Shown here piece after piece: positions 1 through 7,677 of a DNA stretch of 64,000 nucleotides; positions within the stretch are counted from its first letter, which is position 1; the number at the start of each line of letters is the position of its first letter. A program made the position numbers and the translations under genes. Origin of the DNA: Defluviicoccus sp. (GTDB taxonomy: Bacteria > Pseudomonadota > Alphaproteobacteria > MPNO01); the NCBI GenBank assembly GCA_028820505.1, contig JAPPIT010000043.1, positions 1-64,000 of the forward strand, in the 5' to 3' direction. The notes under the pieces were generated by a model. The model saw only the letters and a list, made by a program, of their open reading frames with translations. It did not search any database and was not told where the DNA came from.

Positions 1-983
1 CGGCGGCAGTTGTGTTCGGCCTTGGCGCCTGGCGCGTGATGTCCGGGGAAATGAGTATTGGCGCATTGATGGGATTCTATGTGCTGGCCGTCAACTTTCT
101 CCGCCCGGTATCCAGCATTGGCCAGTTTTCCGATCTGCTGGCGACATTGGAGGCAGATCTGACGAGAATGGATGATGTTTTCAACTCGCCGAAAGCCCCC
201 GCTCTGGCGAACCATGACGCAGAGCCGTACAGTCGGGTCCGGATGCTCAGCGGTCGCCTGCGGCTGGTCGGCCGACTGGAATTGCGTGCTGTCACCTTCG
301 GATTTCAGCGCAATCGCAAGCCCATTGTCGAAGACTTTAATTTGACGATCGAGCCCGGTCAACGCGTGGCGGTGGTGGGCGCCAGCGGTTCGGGAAAATC
401 CACTCTGGCGCTGCTCGCGGTCGGATTGCACCAGCCTTGGTCCGGCGAGATACTGTTTGACGGGTATTCACTGGCCGACATTCCCAGGGAAGTCTTCTGC
501 CGCTCGGTTTCCATTGTCAATCAGCAACCGATGCTGTTCGCCGCCAGCGTACGCGACAATCTGACAATGTGGGACACGACGACCCCGGAACGTCACATGA
601 TTGCTGCCGCCAGAGACGCGGCAATTCACGAGGAAATCATCAGACGGCCGGGTGGATACGGGTCGATGGTGGAAGAACGCGGACAAAATTTCAGCGGTGG
701 CCAGCGCATCCGGCTCGAGATCGCCCGGGCTCTGGTCAACAATCCGTCGCTGCTGATCCTTGATGAAGCGACCAGTTCGCTCGACCCTGCTACCGAGTTG
801 CAGATCGACGATCACATCCGCCGCCGGGGCTGCTCCTGTCTGGTCGTCGCCCATCGCCTCAGCACGATCCGCGACGCCGACCGTATCGTCGTCATGGACC
901 AGGGCCGCATCGTTGAGGAGGGAACCCACGACGATCTTTATGCCGACAACAGCTTCTATCGCAAGTTGATACATGGCGATTAA
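1..983 (+). CDS. NHLM/NHLP-type bacteriocin ABC exporter, ATPase end (5' truncated)
   Basis: This is the C-terminal part of an ABC exporter whose start lies left of the window; the frame is open from base 3. It retains the last membrane segments and a full nucleotide-binding domain: Walker A (GASGSGKST, near base 385), a Q-loop region (IVNQQPMLFAASV), the signature FSGGQ, and Walker B LLILDEATSSLD. It overlaps the next exporter gene by 11 bp. Such exporter pairs belong to NHLM/NHLP bacteriocin systems, where the first member usually carries an N-terminal C39 leader peptidase; that part is not visible here. Its inferred role is cleavage and export of a ribosomally made, post-translationally modified peptide through the inner membrane. 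Confidence 0.85.
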   Translation, partial: AAVVFGLGAWRVMSGEMSIGALMGFYVLAVNFLRPVSSIGQFSDLLATLEADLTRMDDVFNSPKAPALANHDAEPYSRVRMLSGRLRLVGRLELRAVTFGFQRNRKPIVEDFNLTIEPGQRVAVVGASGSGKSTLALLAVGLHQPWSGEILFDGYSLADIPREVFCRSVSIVNQQPMLFAASVRDNLTMWDTTTPERHMIAAARDAAIHEEIIRRPGGYGSMVEERGQNFSGGQRIRLEIARALVNNPSLLILDEATSSLDPATELQIDDHIRRRGCSCLVVAHRLSTIRDADRIVVMDQGRIVEEGTHDDLYADNSFYRKLIHGD

Positions 984-3882
984 GAACCGCCCGGACGGCG
1001 CATTGACCGCCTTCTTTTCAACGAGGGGTGAACACCGTGCCGTGGCGGGCAACCGCCCGATCCAGTTGAATGATTCCGGCCTCGTCTGGTTCGTCGAGGA
1101 GGGCGCGATCGACATTCTGGCGACGGAGCTTGCCGATGGCCGGATAGAAGCGCCATACCGGCACATCGCGCGCCTGGAAAAGGGCCGGCTGGCATTTGGC
1201 GTGGCCAATTCCGAGCATTCGATGCTGCTCGTCGCTAAGGGAGTTCAGGCGACAAGCCTGCGATGTCTTCCACTTGGGAGAGTGCTTGAAGAAACCGTCC
1301 GAGCGAGCGAAGCCAAGGGCGCCCTACCCGCCGCCGTCATCGCACAACTCGACGCGTGGGTCGAAGATCTCGCGCACGCGGTGGCGACTGAAGTCGAAAA
1401 TCCCCCCCGCATTGAGGGGTGGCTCGGTCCTGGCAGCGAGGCGGCACACGGCGTGTCGGCGGCCGAACGGGGTGTGGTATGGCTTTCCGCCGCTCGTCTT
1501 GATGCAACCTTCCTCGATGTGGTTGACTCCCGATCTGGATCGCCGGGCCTGATGCCCGTCACGCGAGACAGCTGGATCAAGCTGCATGCAACCAGCGGCG
1601 TAGCTTGCCGTTCTTCCCGGGAGCTGGGTGTCAAGGTGTTGCTTGACGCGGGCTTACCCGAGTTTCACCGCCTCGCTCTCGGGGCCGAATCAATTCATCG
1701 CCGTCTGCTGCTGGTGGACGACGCGAATCTGCAGGTGGCTCAGGCCGACCTGCGCCGCCGCGAAAAGTCGCTGGCAAGAAAAGGCCTGGCCGATCTGCTG
1801 GACTTCCGCACGCAGTCCAAAGGCCATACCGCGCTTGGCAAGGCCTTGCGGATCATCGGTGCGCGTGAAGGCCTTGAGATTCTCACGCCCGCCGTGTCTG
1901 GCGAAACCCAGGCGTCGCTGGATGATTATTGCGAAGCCTCCGGCCTGCGCCGGCGTGACGTGCGGCTGACGGTGGAAGACCGCTGGTGGCTGGGCGACAG
2001 CGGTGCGATGCTGGCGTTCCGCCGCCACAATGATCAGCCCGTGGTGCTGATGCCCGGACTTTTTGGGCGTTATCGGGTGATGGATCCGGAAACCGGCGAG
2101 GCCGTGCCGGCCAATGCCAGATCCGGCGCGGAGCTTCGAGACGCCTGTTTGCTGTATCCCGCGCTGTCCACCCACGGACCCGCCTCGATGGGCGCTCTGC
2201 TTCGCGTCGGAGCGGCCCCGATGACAGCCGAAATTCTCCGACTCACGGCCTTCGGTCTTGGTGCGGGATTGCTGGCCTTGGCACCCGCAATCGCGGTGAA
2301 TCTGCTTGTTGACCATGTAATTCCCGCCGGTGAGTCGATTGTCGTGTTCCAGTTCTCTGCGGTTCTGACCGGAATCGCGCTGACGGCAGCCTTGGCCCGG
2401 GTGCTGCGGGGCATAGCGCTGATGCGCCTCGAAGGGCGCCTTGCGGCGCGCATTGGCGCGGCTGTCCAGGACCGTCTGCTACGTATGCGGCTGCGGTTTT
2501 TCCGCCGCTTCAACACTGGCGAACTCGTGGCGAGATCGATGGTCTTTCAGGATGTCAGGGACAATGTCGCTGGGGTTACGGTCGATGCGGCTTTGTCGAC
2601 GATGTTCGCTTTGCCGGCTCTTGCCATGATTTTCCTGTACGATGCGGTTCTGGGCTGGACGGCGACCGCCCTGACCTTTGTCGTGCTCGCAGTCACCGCT
2701 GGCTACTGTGGCAGAATGGTTGAACACCATCGCCACTACCTGCGCTCATCGCGCCAGCTTCTGGGCGAATTGCATCAGTTTTTGAGTGGGATCGGGAAGC
2801 TGCGGACCACCGGGGCCGAGGACATGGCCTTTGCCGCCTGGGCTCGGCGCTATCGCGAGCAAAAGCACGAGGAAATCCGGCAGGCCGTCTTGAACGAGTG
2901 GATTGTCGCAATGGTCGCCGCGGTGCCTTTCCTCGGCAGCGCCGCGCTGTTTTCCGCGGTCGTTGCCCAGGGTGCGGACGGCCTTGCCACCGCCGACTTC
3001 CTCACGGTTCACACCGCGGCCATGTTCTTGTTCATGACCCTTGTCATGCTGGGCAATTCAGCCCGCTCGCTCGCTTTCGTCAAACCGGCCTGTGAGCAGG
3101 TGCAGCCAATTCTGGCCGCCGAGACGGACGTCAGCACGGCGCGGGGTGTGCGCAAGACGCTGCACGGGGAAATCCTGCTGGACAAGGTCAGTTTCGGCTA
3201 TTCGGAGAATGCCACAATCTTGCGGGACGTCAGCATCCACGCGAAACCTGGCGAATTCATTGCCATAGTTGGTGAATCCGGTGCCGGTAAAAGCACCTTG
3301 TTCCGGCTCGGCCTTGGCCTCGAAAGGCCAAATGCCGGGGCAGTATACTTCGACGGTCAGAGTCTCGATCAATTCGATATCGTCGCGGTGCGAAGGCAAA
3401 TCGGCGTCGTGACGCAGGATGTGCTCCTGCAAAGCGGCACCATTCTCGACAATATCATCGGCCACGACACTGAATTGAACGAAGAGGACGCCTGGCGCGC
3501 CGCCGGCCTCGCCGGAGTCGACGAAGATATCCGCGCCATGCCAATGGGCCTGCACACCCCGGTGGACGAGAACGCGACGACGTTCTCCGGCGGACAGAGT
3601 CAGCGAATCCGTATCGCCGCCGCGTTGATCCGCAACCCCCGCATCATCTTTCTCGACGAACCCACAAGTTGGCTCGACACTCGAAGCCAGACCCGAACGA
3701 TGCGGGCCATTGAGGAGTCCACAAGCACCCGCTTGGTCGTTGCACATCGGCTGTCCACCATACGCAGGGCGAACCGGATCTATGTGCTGCAGGCGGGCCA
3801 AGTGTCCCAAGTGGGAAGCTATGACGAGCTAGCTGCCGAAGAAGGCCTTTTTCGCGAACTGGTCCAGCGGCAGCAGGCGTAA
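973..3882 (+). CDS. NHLM/NHLP bacteriocin system ABC transporter, permease/ATP-binding protein
   Basis: A 969-residue exporter, much longer than a standard half-transporter. An N-terminal region of about 400 residues has no peptidase motif. It is followed by the membrane domain (about residues 420-700) and the ATPase: Walker A GESGAGKST near residue 766, signature FSGGQ near 870, and Walker B IIFLDEPTSWLD near 890. The length and order match the second member of NHLM bacteriocin exporter pairs, whose long N-terminus has no known catalytic role. The ATG lies inside the end of the preceding exporter gene, so the two are translationally coupled and probably work as a heterodimer. Its 3' end overlaps the convergent gene on the other strand by 54 bp. 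Confidence 0.85.
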   Translation: MAIKNRPDGALTAFFSTRGEHRAVAGNRPIQLNDSGLVWFVEEGAIDILATELADGRIEAPYRHIARLEKGRLAFGVANSEHSMLLVAKGVQATSLRCLPLGRVLEETVRASEAKGALPAAVIAQLDAWVEDLAHAVATEVENPPRIEGWLGPGSEAAHGVSAAERGVVWLSAARLDATFLDVVDSRSGSPGLMPVTRDSWIKLHATSGVACRSSRELGVKVLLDAGLPEFHRLALGAESIHRRLLLVDDANLQVAQADLRRREKSLARKGLADLLDFRTQSKGHTALGKALRIIGAREGLEILTPAVSGETQASLDDYCEASGLRRRDVRLTVEDRWWLGDSGAMLAFRRHNDQPVVLMPGLFGRYRVMDPETGEAVPANARSGAELRDACLLYPALSTHGPASMGALLRVGAAPMTAEILRLTAFGLGAGLLALAPAIAVNLLVDHVIPAGESIVVFQFSAVLTGIALTAALARVLRGIALMRLEGRLAARIGAAVQDRLLRMRLRFFRRFNTGELVARSMVFQDVRDNVAGVTVDAALSTMFALPALAMIFLYDAVLGWTATALTFVVLAVTAGYCGRMVEHHRHYLRSSRQLLGELHQFLSGIGKLRTTGAEDMAFAAWARRYREQKHEEIRQAVLNEWIVAMVAAVPFLGSAALFSAVVAQGADGLATADFLTVHTAAMFLFMTLVMLGNSARSLAFVKPACEQVQPILAAETDVSTARGVRKTLHGEILLDKVSFGYSENATILRDVSIHAKPGEFIAIVGESGAGKSTLFRLGLGLERPNAGAVYFDGQSLDQFDIVAVRRQIGVVTQDVLLQSGTILDNIIGHDTELNEEDAWRAAGLAGVDEDIRAMPMGLHTPVDENATTFSGGQSQRIRIAAALIRNPRIIFLDEPTSWLDTRSQTRTMRAIEESTSTRLVVAHRLSTIRRANRIYVLQAGQVSQVGSYDELAAEEGLFRELVQRQQA

Positions 3883-4899
3883 GCCTCCGTAGGCCTTGGC
3901 CCGTACGCCGTCTCCTTCGATCGATAACTTGATGTGGTTGAGTCCCATGTAGAGTTCAAACGCCCCGTCCGCGTCGAAGACCGTCCGCAGCCTGGGCCAC
4001 GAAAGCAGACCTTCGGCCTTGGCCGGGATGCACAACGACCGGTCCACCAAGCGCTGGATCACCGGTTTCCAGTCACGTTTCGAACTTATCAGCCAAGCGG
4101 CAAACAGGGCGCGGTAATTCATGATGTCTTCTGATATCGCATGCATCTCGAAGCCGAGCCTCGGCAATGCGCCGTTTTCATTGACATCAAGGAGGAGCAC
4201 AAAGTTCCGGCACAGATCCGCCATGCCGGACAGCAGGCAATCCACGGCGGTGATCGACCCCGGCCATTCCAGCTGCGTGAGCAAGGGTCCGACTTCTTGA
4301 GGTCCTATGTCCGCCACAAGCAACCGCACCGATCTGGGCTCACGGTTCGGAGTCGCACCGACATAGGCAAGCTTGGCACCCGTCGGCAAGGCGCCCAGCA
4401 CCCACGCCAGCGCGCGGTGCTCGGGTGCACTGCCAGTGCGCCCGGATGCCTGGGCAACGGTGTGCGCGATCGCCGCAGGGCCTGCGGCTATCCCGCCTTT
4501 GCCGCAACCGGACAGCAGCCGCAGGTAGGTCACCGGGGGCTCCGACCGCCCGGGAGGCACGCCGATGATGTCATAGGCCAGCAATACGGACTCGAGCCAA
4601 TGATCGGTGGCGGATGAGTTATTCAGGTGCGCGGCGAGCCAGGCGTCGACCGACCTCGGCTCCGCAGCTTCGCCCCTGACAATGTGGTGGCGCACAACCT
4701 TCTCCCTGGAAATCGGAGCCGAAAAGTCCGCCGACGGAGCCGACTCGTCTAGTCTGAACTCGAAGCCGCACAACGAGGACGCCGTGACGGCGGGAAGGTC
4801 TCCGACCCGTTCGAGCAGACGTCCCCAGCCTTCTCCGGCAAGCAGGGATAAAGGAATCTGGTGGCGTAATCCGTTCAATACATCCCCGAAACGCTCCAT
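3829..4899 (-). CDS. Unrecognised protein of the exporter/tailoring cluster
   Basis: A 356-residue protein I do not recognise. It has no signal peptide or clear membrane segment, and no classical nucleotide-binding or metal motif was found. The C-terminal third is the most distinctive, with GLNHIKLSIEGD followed by KAYGGLRL, which suggests a beta-rich end. An ATG with an AGGAG five bases upstream supports the start. It lies 21 bp downstream of the methyltransferase gene on the same strand, so the two form an operon, and it converges with the exporter gene. Its place among peptide-export and tailoring genes suggests a role in making or recognising the peptide, but this is inference only. Confidence 0.6.
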   Translation of the reverse strand: MERFGDVLNGLRHQIPLSLLAGEGWGRLLERVGDLPAVTASSLCGFEFRLDESAPSADFSAPISREKVVRHHIVRGEAAEPRSVDAWLAAHLNNSSATDHWLESVLLAYDIIGVPPGRSEPPVTYLRLLSGCGKGGIAAGPAAIAHTVAQASGRTGSAPEHRALAWVLGALPTGAKLAYVGATPNREPRSVRLLVADIGPQEVGPLLTQLEWPGSITAVDCLLSGMADLCRNFVLLLDVNENGALPRLGFEMHAISEDIMNYRALFAAWLISSKRDWKPVIQRLVDRSLCIPAKAEGLLSWPRLRTVFDADGAFELYMGLNHIKLSIEGDGVRAKAYGGLRLLPLDQFAKKAFFGS

Positions 4900-4904
4900 C
4901 GGCT

Positions 4905-4920
4905 CCTAGTCCCCACTAGG
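4905..4920. repeat. Small perfect hairpin between two minus-strand genes
   Basis: CCTAGT (4905-4910), a CCCC loop and ACTAGG (4915-4920) form a six-base-pair hairpin. On the minus strand it lies between the methyltransferase stop and the Shine-Dalgarno of the next gene. It may modulate translation of the downstream gene; it lacks the T-run of a terminator. Confidence 0.4.
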
Positions 4921-5706
4921 CTACGTCGCTGTCTTGATGGCGACGATTTCGCCCCAATGTACGGGCAAATCCGGCAACGGTCGAAATCGGGGAAGGCCGA
5001 ATTCGGGTTCCCTGGGTTTGTTAATGACCATCGAAGAAAGATCCAGCACTGACCTGACGGTAAAGCCGGTTGCCGAGAGCGCCGCCGCCATAACCTCCAT
5101 GGTTGGTGTGTGATGGACGTAAATCTGGCGAAACGCGGCGATCTGCTTCCATTCCTGTACGGTCATTTCTCCGGCCCTGCAAAACACATCCTTGATGTAG
5201 ACCCTCCCGTCATCGCGTAGCACTCTCGCCATTTCGCTGAAGAGTTCCTCAAGCTGAAAGGAATATCCGGCGGACTCGAGAAACAGTGCGCAGTCGAACT
5301 TCCGGTTAGGAAACGGTAGCTTGTGGTAGTCCCCCGCCTGCACATGGACCCGCCCGGCAGCCGGAGACTCGGTGATCATTTTTTGAGCAATCCCGGCCTG
5401 ATAGGGCGAGAGGGTTATTCCATGCACCTCGAGAGCCGGAAAATGCAGGGCCGCGCAAAGGCCGGGGCCGCCAACGCCGCAGCCGGCATCAAGCACCACT
5501 TGACCGTCGCGAACACCGGACCGCTTCAGGATGGCCCGATTGTTGTCCTCATAGGACTGACCTTCGATGTCTTCGTCGCAAATGATCCCGGCCTGCATGG
5601 TGGTGCCGAACTTCAGATAGTGGTCGGTCGTTTCGCGCCAGTAGCGAAGTTGCTCATCCTTCCACGACTGTGCAATTCCCGAGTTTTTCGCGGAACGAGT
5701 CTTCAT
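4921..5706 (-). CDS. Class I SAM-dependent methyltransferase
   Basis: A 261-residue cytosolic enzyme with a Rossmann methyltransferase fold. Motif I reads VVLDAGCGVGGPG near residue 75. An acidic position follows in EVHGITLSPYQ, and post-I motifs are visible in QAGDYHKLPFP and FDCALFLESAGYSF. The pattern resembles small-molecule C-, O- or N-methyltransferases of the cyclopropane-synthase/sterol type, so the substrate cannot be called. It is the first gene of a two-gene minus-strand operon with the unrecognised protein. A convincing promoter lies 27 bp upstream of its ATG. Context suggests a tailoring step on the exported peptide or an associated metabolite. Confidence 0.8.
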   Translation of the reverse strand: MKTRSAKNSGIAQSWKDEQLRYWRETTDHYLKFGTTMQAGIICDEDIEGQSYEDNNRAILKRSGVRDGQVVLDAGCGVGGPGLCAALHFPALEVHGITLSPYQAGIAQKMITESPAAGRVHVQAGDYHKLPFPNRKFDCALFLESAGYSFQLEELFSEMARVLRDDGRVYIKDVFCRAGEMTVQEWKQIAAFRQIYVHHTPTMEVMAAALSATGFTVRSVLDLSSMVINKPREPEFGLPRFRPLPDLPVHWGEIVAIKTAT

Positions 5707-5732
5707 TGTTTCCAGTTCCCTGTGCCGCGCGA

Positions 5733-5762
5733 ATTATATACAATGGAAGCATCGATGCGCAA
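5733..5762 (-). promoter_or_regulatory. Sigma-70-like promoter for the methyltransferase operon
   Basis: Reading the minus strand, TTGCGC (5757-5762) and a perfect TATAAT (5733-5738) are separated by 18 bp. Transcription would start near 5726, leaving a leader of about 20 nt with GGAAC before the ATG at 5706. The A+T-rich hexamer stands out in an otherwise G+C-rich region. Confidence 0.6.
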
Positions 5763-5916
5763 GATCGGGAAAGCAATCGGGCAAGGCGCATCTGTTCTTG
5801 GCGCTCTTGACGCCGATATCCGCCCGGAGCGCGGTCACGGGTCTCGCGTTTGTCAGCGTTCCGCACGATGAGCCGAAGCGAGGGGAAATCTTGGCCGACA
5901 TCAGGAGGAACCAGAC

Positions 5917-6009
5917 GTGAGGATGCGTTGCCAGGACGAGAACCATCGCTTGATGCATGTCGGTCCGGTCGATAGTCTGGACACGATCGCCACGTTGAAC
6001 AGGCATTGA
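5917..6009 (+). CDS. 30-residue ORF with a strong ribosome-binding site
   Basis: A short frame starts with GTG at 5917, seven bases after AGGAGGAAC, the best Shine-Dalgarno in this part of the cluster. It encodes a 30-residue, His- and Asp-containing peptide beginning VRMRCQDENH and ending with TLNRH. Its stop lies about a dozen bases before the ATG of the oxidoreductase gene, so it could serve as a coupled leader. A peptide precursor is another possibility, but it lacks the long NHLP or Nif11 leader expected for this exporter type. It may also be fortuitous. Confidence 0.35.
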   Translation: MRMRCQDENHRLMHVGPVDSLDTIATLNRH

Positions 6010-6020
6010 AAGATCGACAC

Positions 6021-6956
6021 ATGAGGGGACGATTGCCGACGCTCGTAGACGCGCCTTTTGTGATCTCGCATGGCATCTTCGTCAGCCCGCGGTATCGGTC
6101 TACGCGGCTGAATGCCAAGGAAGCGTTCGATCCGGATGGCGACCGGGACGCCCTTTGCCGCAAGATGATGCGAATTCATGACGCGCGGTCTCTTGCGCGG
6201 GCGCCGAGCATCGAACGCGAAGGTTTCAAGTTGGTCGAGGCGCCCGTTGATCTGGATTTCAGTAATCCTTCGCATGTGACCAGCCGCTATTTCAAACACT
6301 GCGAAGAACTGGTCAAGGCTGCCACGGGATGTCTGTCTGCCAAGGTTGTGCAGCACGGGTTTCGCGCCGGGAAAATCATCGGTCCCGCCCGCCAGGGTCT
6401 CTACGGGGTGGTCGTTCACGCAGACCATTCTCCCTTCATCGAGGATTTTCTCGGTGTGCAGGAGGGGCGGCACTTCGCCCTGTTCAACGTGTGGCGTGGA
6501 ACGAACCCTGATCGTGAAATCGAAATGGGGCCGCTGGCGCTATGCGATCTCGCCACGGTTTCCGCGGACGATATCGTTTACGCCGATTGCTTGCGGCGCT
6601 CCGAACCGCGAACCCGCGTTATCGATTGCCGCCTAGTTCACGATGCCGGTCAGGCTTGGTATTACTTCCCGCGAATGAAGCCGAGCGAGGCGCTGATCTT
6701 CAAGCAATACGACTCGCGCCGGGAAAACGCCGCTTCGCGCACGGTCTTTCATACCGCTTTCCAGGATCCGACCACCCGGGAAGATGCGCCCATGCGGGAG
6801 TCGTCCGAGGCTCGCGTCCTGGCGATTTTGCCCGAGGAGGATCCGGATCGCGAGCGCAGAAAGGCCAGATTCCAGGCCGAAGTGCCGAACACACGGTTGG
6901 ACGGCACGGTGTCGACGTGGCGTCAGGAGCCGGCGGTCGACTGGAGTATCACCTAG
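6021..6956 (+). CDS. CmcJ/NvfI family oxidoreductase
   Basis: A 311-residue protein with the hallmarks of the CmcJ/NvfI/AsaB family, which is related to cephamycin 7-alpha-methoxylation component CmcJ and to fungal isomerase/oxygenase NvfI. Visible features are FALFNVWRG in the centre, then WYYFPRMKPSEALIFKQYDS and RTVFHTAFQDP near the C-terminus. Family members act on secondary metabolites, some as 2-oxoglutarate/iron enzymes, others in partnership. The ATG at 6021 is preferred, and an in-frame TTG at 6006 is an alternative. It lies between two other tailoring-type genes and is read on the plus strand together with the following oxygenase, so a biosynthetic role is likely. Confidence 0.75.
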   Translation: MRGRLPTLVDAPFVISHGIFVSPRYRSTRLNAKEAFDPDGDRDALCRKMMRIHDARSLARAPSIEREGFKLVEAPVDLDFSNPSHVTSRYFKHCEELVKAATGCLSAKVVQHGFRAGKIIGPARQGLYGVVVHADHSPFIEDFLGVQEGRHFALFNVWRGTNPDREIEMGPLALCDLATVSADDIVYADCLRRSEPRTRVIDCRLVHDAGQAWYYFPRMKPSEALIFKQYDSRRENAASRTVFHTAFQDPTTREDAPMRESSEARVLAILPEEDPDRERRKARFQAEVPNTRLDGTVSTWRQEPAVDWSIT

Positions 6957-7023
6957 CGGCAGTTGCCAATGGTTGTCCCAGATTCGGCAAGAGAGCCGGC
7001 GCCCCACATCCTCCAGACTCCGG

Positions 7024-7629
7024 ATGACGTGCTCAATGGAAAAAGTTTCCTTCGATTACTCATGGACCAACCCGTATATTGTGCTCGATGACTTTTTTGA
7101 ACCTGATGAATTTGAAACCATAAAGGTGGGATTTGGCGATATTGACAGGAATTTCAATCCGAGAAGGCTGATTCTGGTTCTCAAATGCGCGTTCAGCTTG
7201 TCTGGGCGATGTGTCTACAATACCGCTCGTTGCAGCGAGGAAGAATTGCGGCCGATCAATGCACGATGCGTGACATTGCTATTGAACATGCTGGAGGAAC
7301 TGGCTCCGCATAAGTTGGATCAGGCCAAGTACATTGATTGGGGATTTCAGACAACACCCAAATCCTTGATTTACCCAATTCATCCGGATATTCCCGAGAA
7401 ACTGCTGTCGACAGTTGTCTATTGCAATCCCGAAGACAATTTTGGGACATTCCTGTTTTCCAACCAGGAAGGCGATGATCGTTTTGAGGTTCCCTGGAAG
7501 CAAAACCGGGCACTCGTATTCAGCAAGGCAGAAGATACGTGGCACAGTTATTCCTGTAACGACATTGAGCAAAGGTGTGCGTTGGTATTGAATGTCATGA
7601 GCAGTGTGGAGCCAATGCCGACGTCCTGA
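7024..7629 (+). CDS. 2-oxoglutarate/Fe(II)-type oxygenase
   Basis: A 201-residue (or 197, if the ATG at 7036 is used) small oxygenase-like protein. The iron-ligand set appears as His120-Pro-Asp122 in the IHPD segment and a distal His174 in DTWHSY. Arg184, ten residues later, would bind the 2-oxoglutarate carboxylate. The double-stranded beta-helix spacing fits prolyl-hydroxylase-like enzymes. Its base composition is clearly more A+T-rich than its neighbours, a sign of transfer. It follows the CmcJ-like gene by about 70 bp and converges with the halogenase. Its substrate is unknown; hydroxylation of a peptide or metabolite made by this cluster is inferred. Confidence 0.65.
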   Translation: MTCSMEKVSFDYSWTNPYIVLDDFFEPDEFETIKVGFGDIDRNFNPRRLILVLKCAFSLSGRCVYNTARCSEEELRPINARCVTLLLNMLEELAPHKLDQAKYIDWGFQTTPKSLIYPIHPDIPEKLLSTVVYCNPEDNFGTFLFSNQEGDDRFEVPWKQNRALVFSKAEDTWHSYSCNDIEQRCALVLNVMSSVEPMPTS

Positions 7630-7677
7630 CGCCCGCCGATAGACGATGATATGTTTCGGACAGGTGCGGGGGCGGGG

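Noticed and set aside
5743-5871. A 42-codon plus-strand frame as a possible peptide precursor
   Set aside because: Its start lies on the TATAAT/TTGCGC promoter of the methyltransferase read the other way, and it has no ribosome-binding site.
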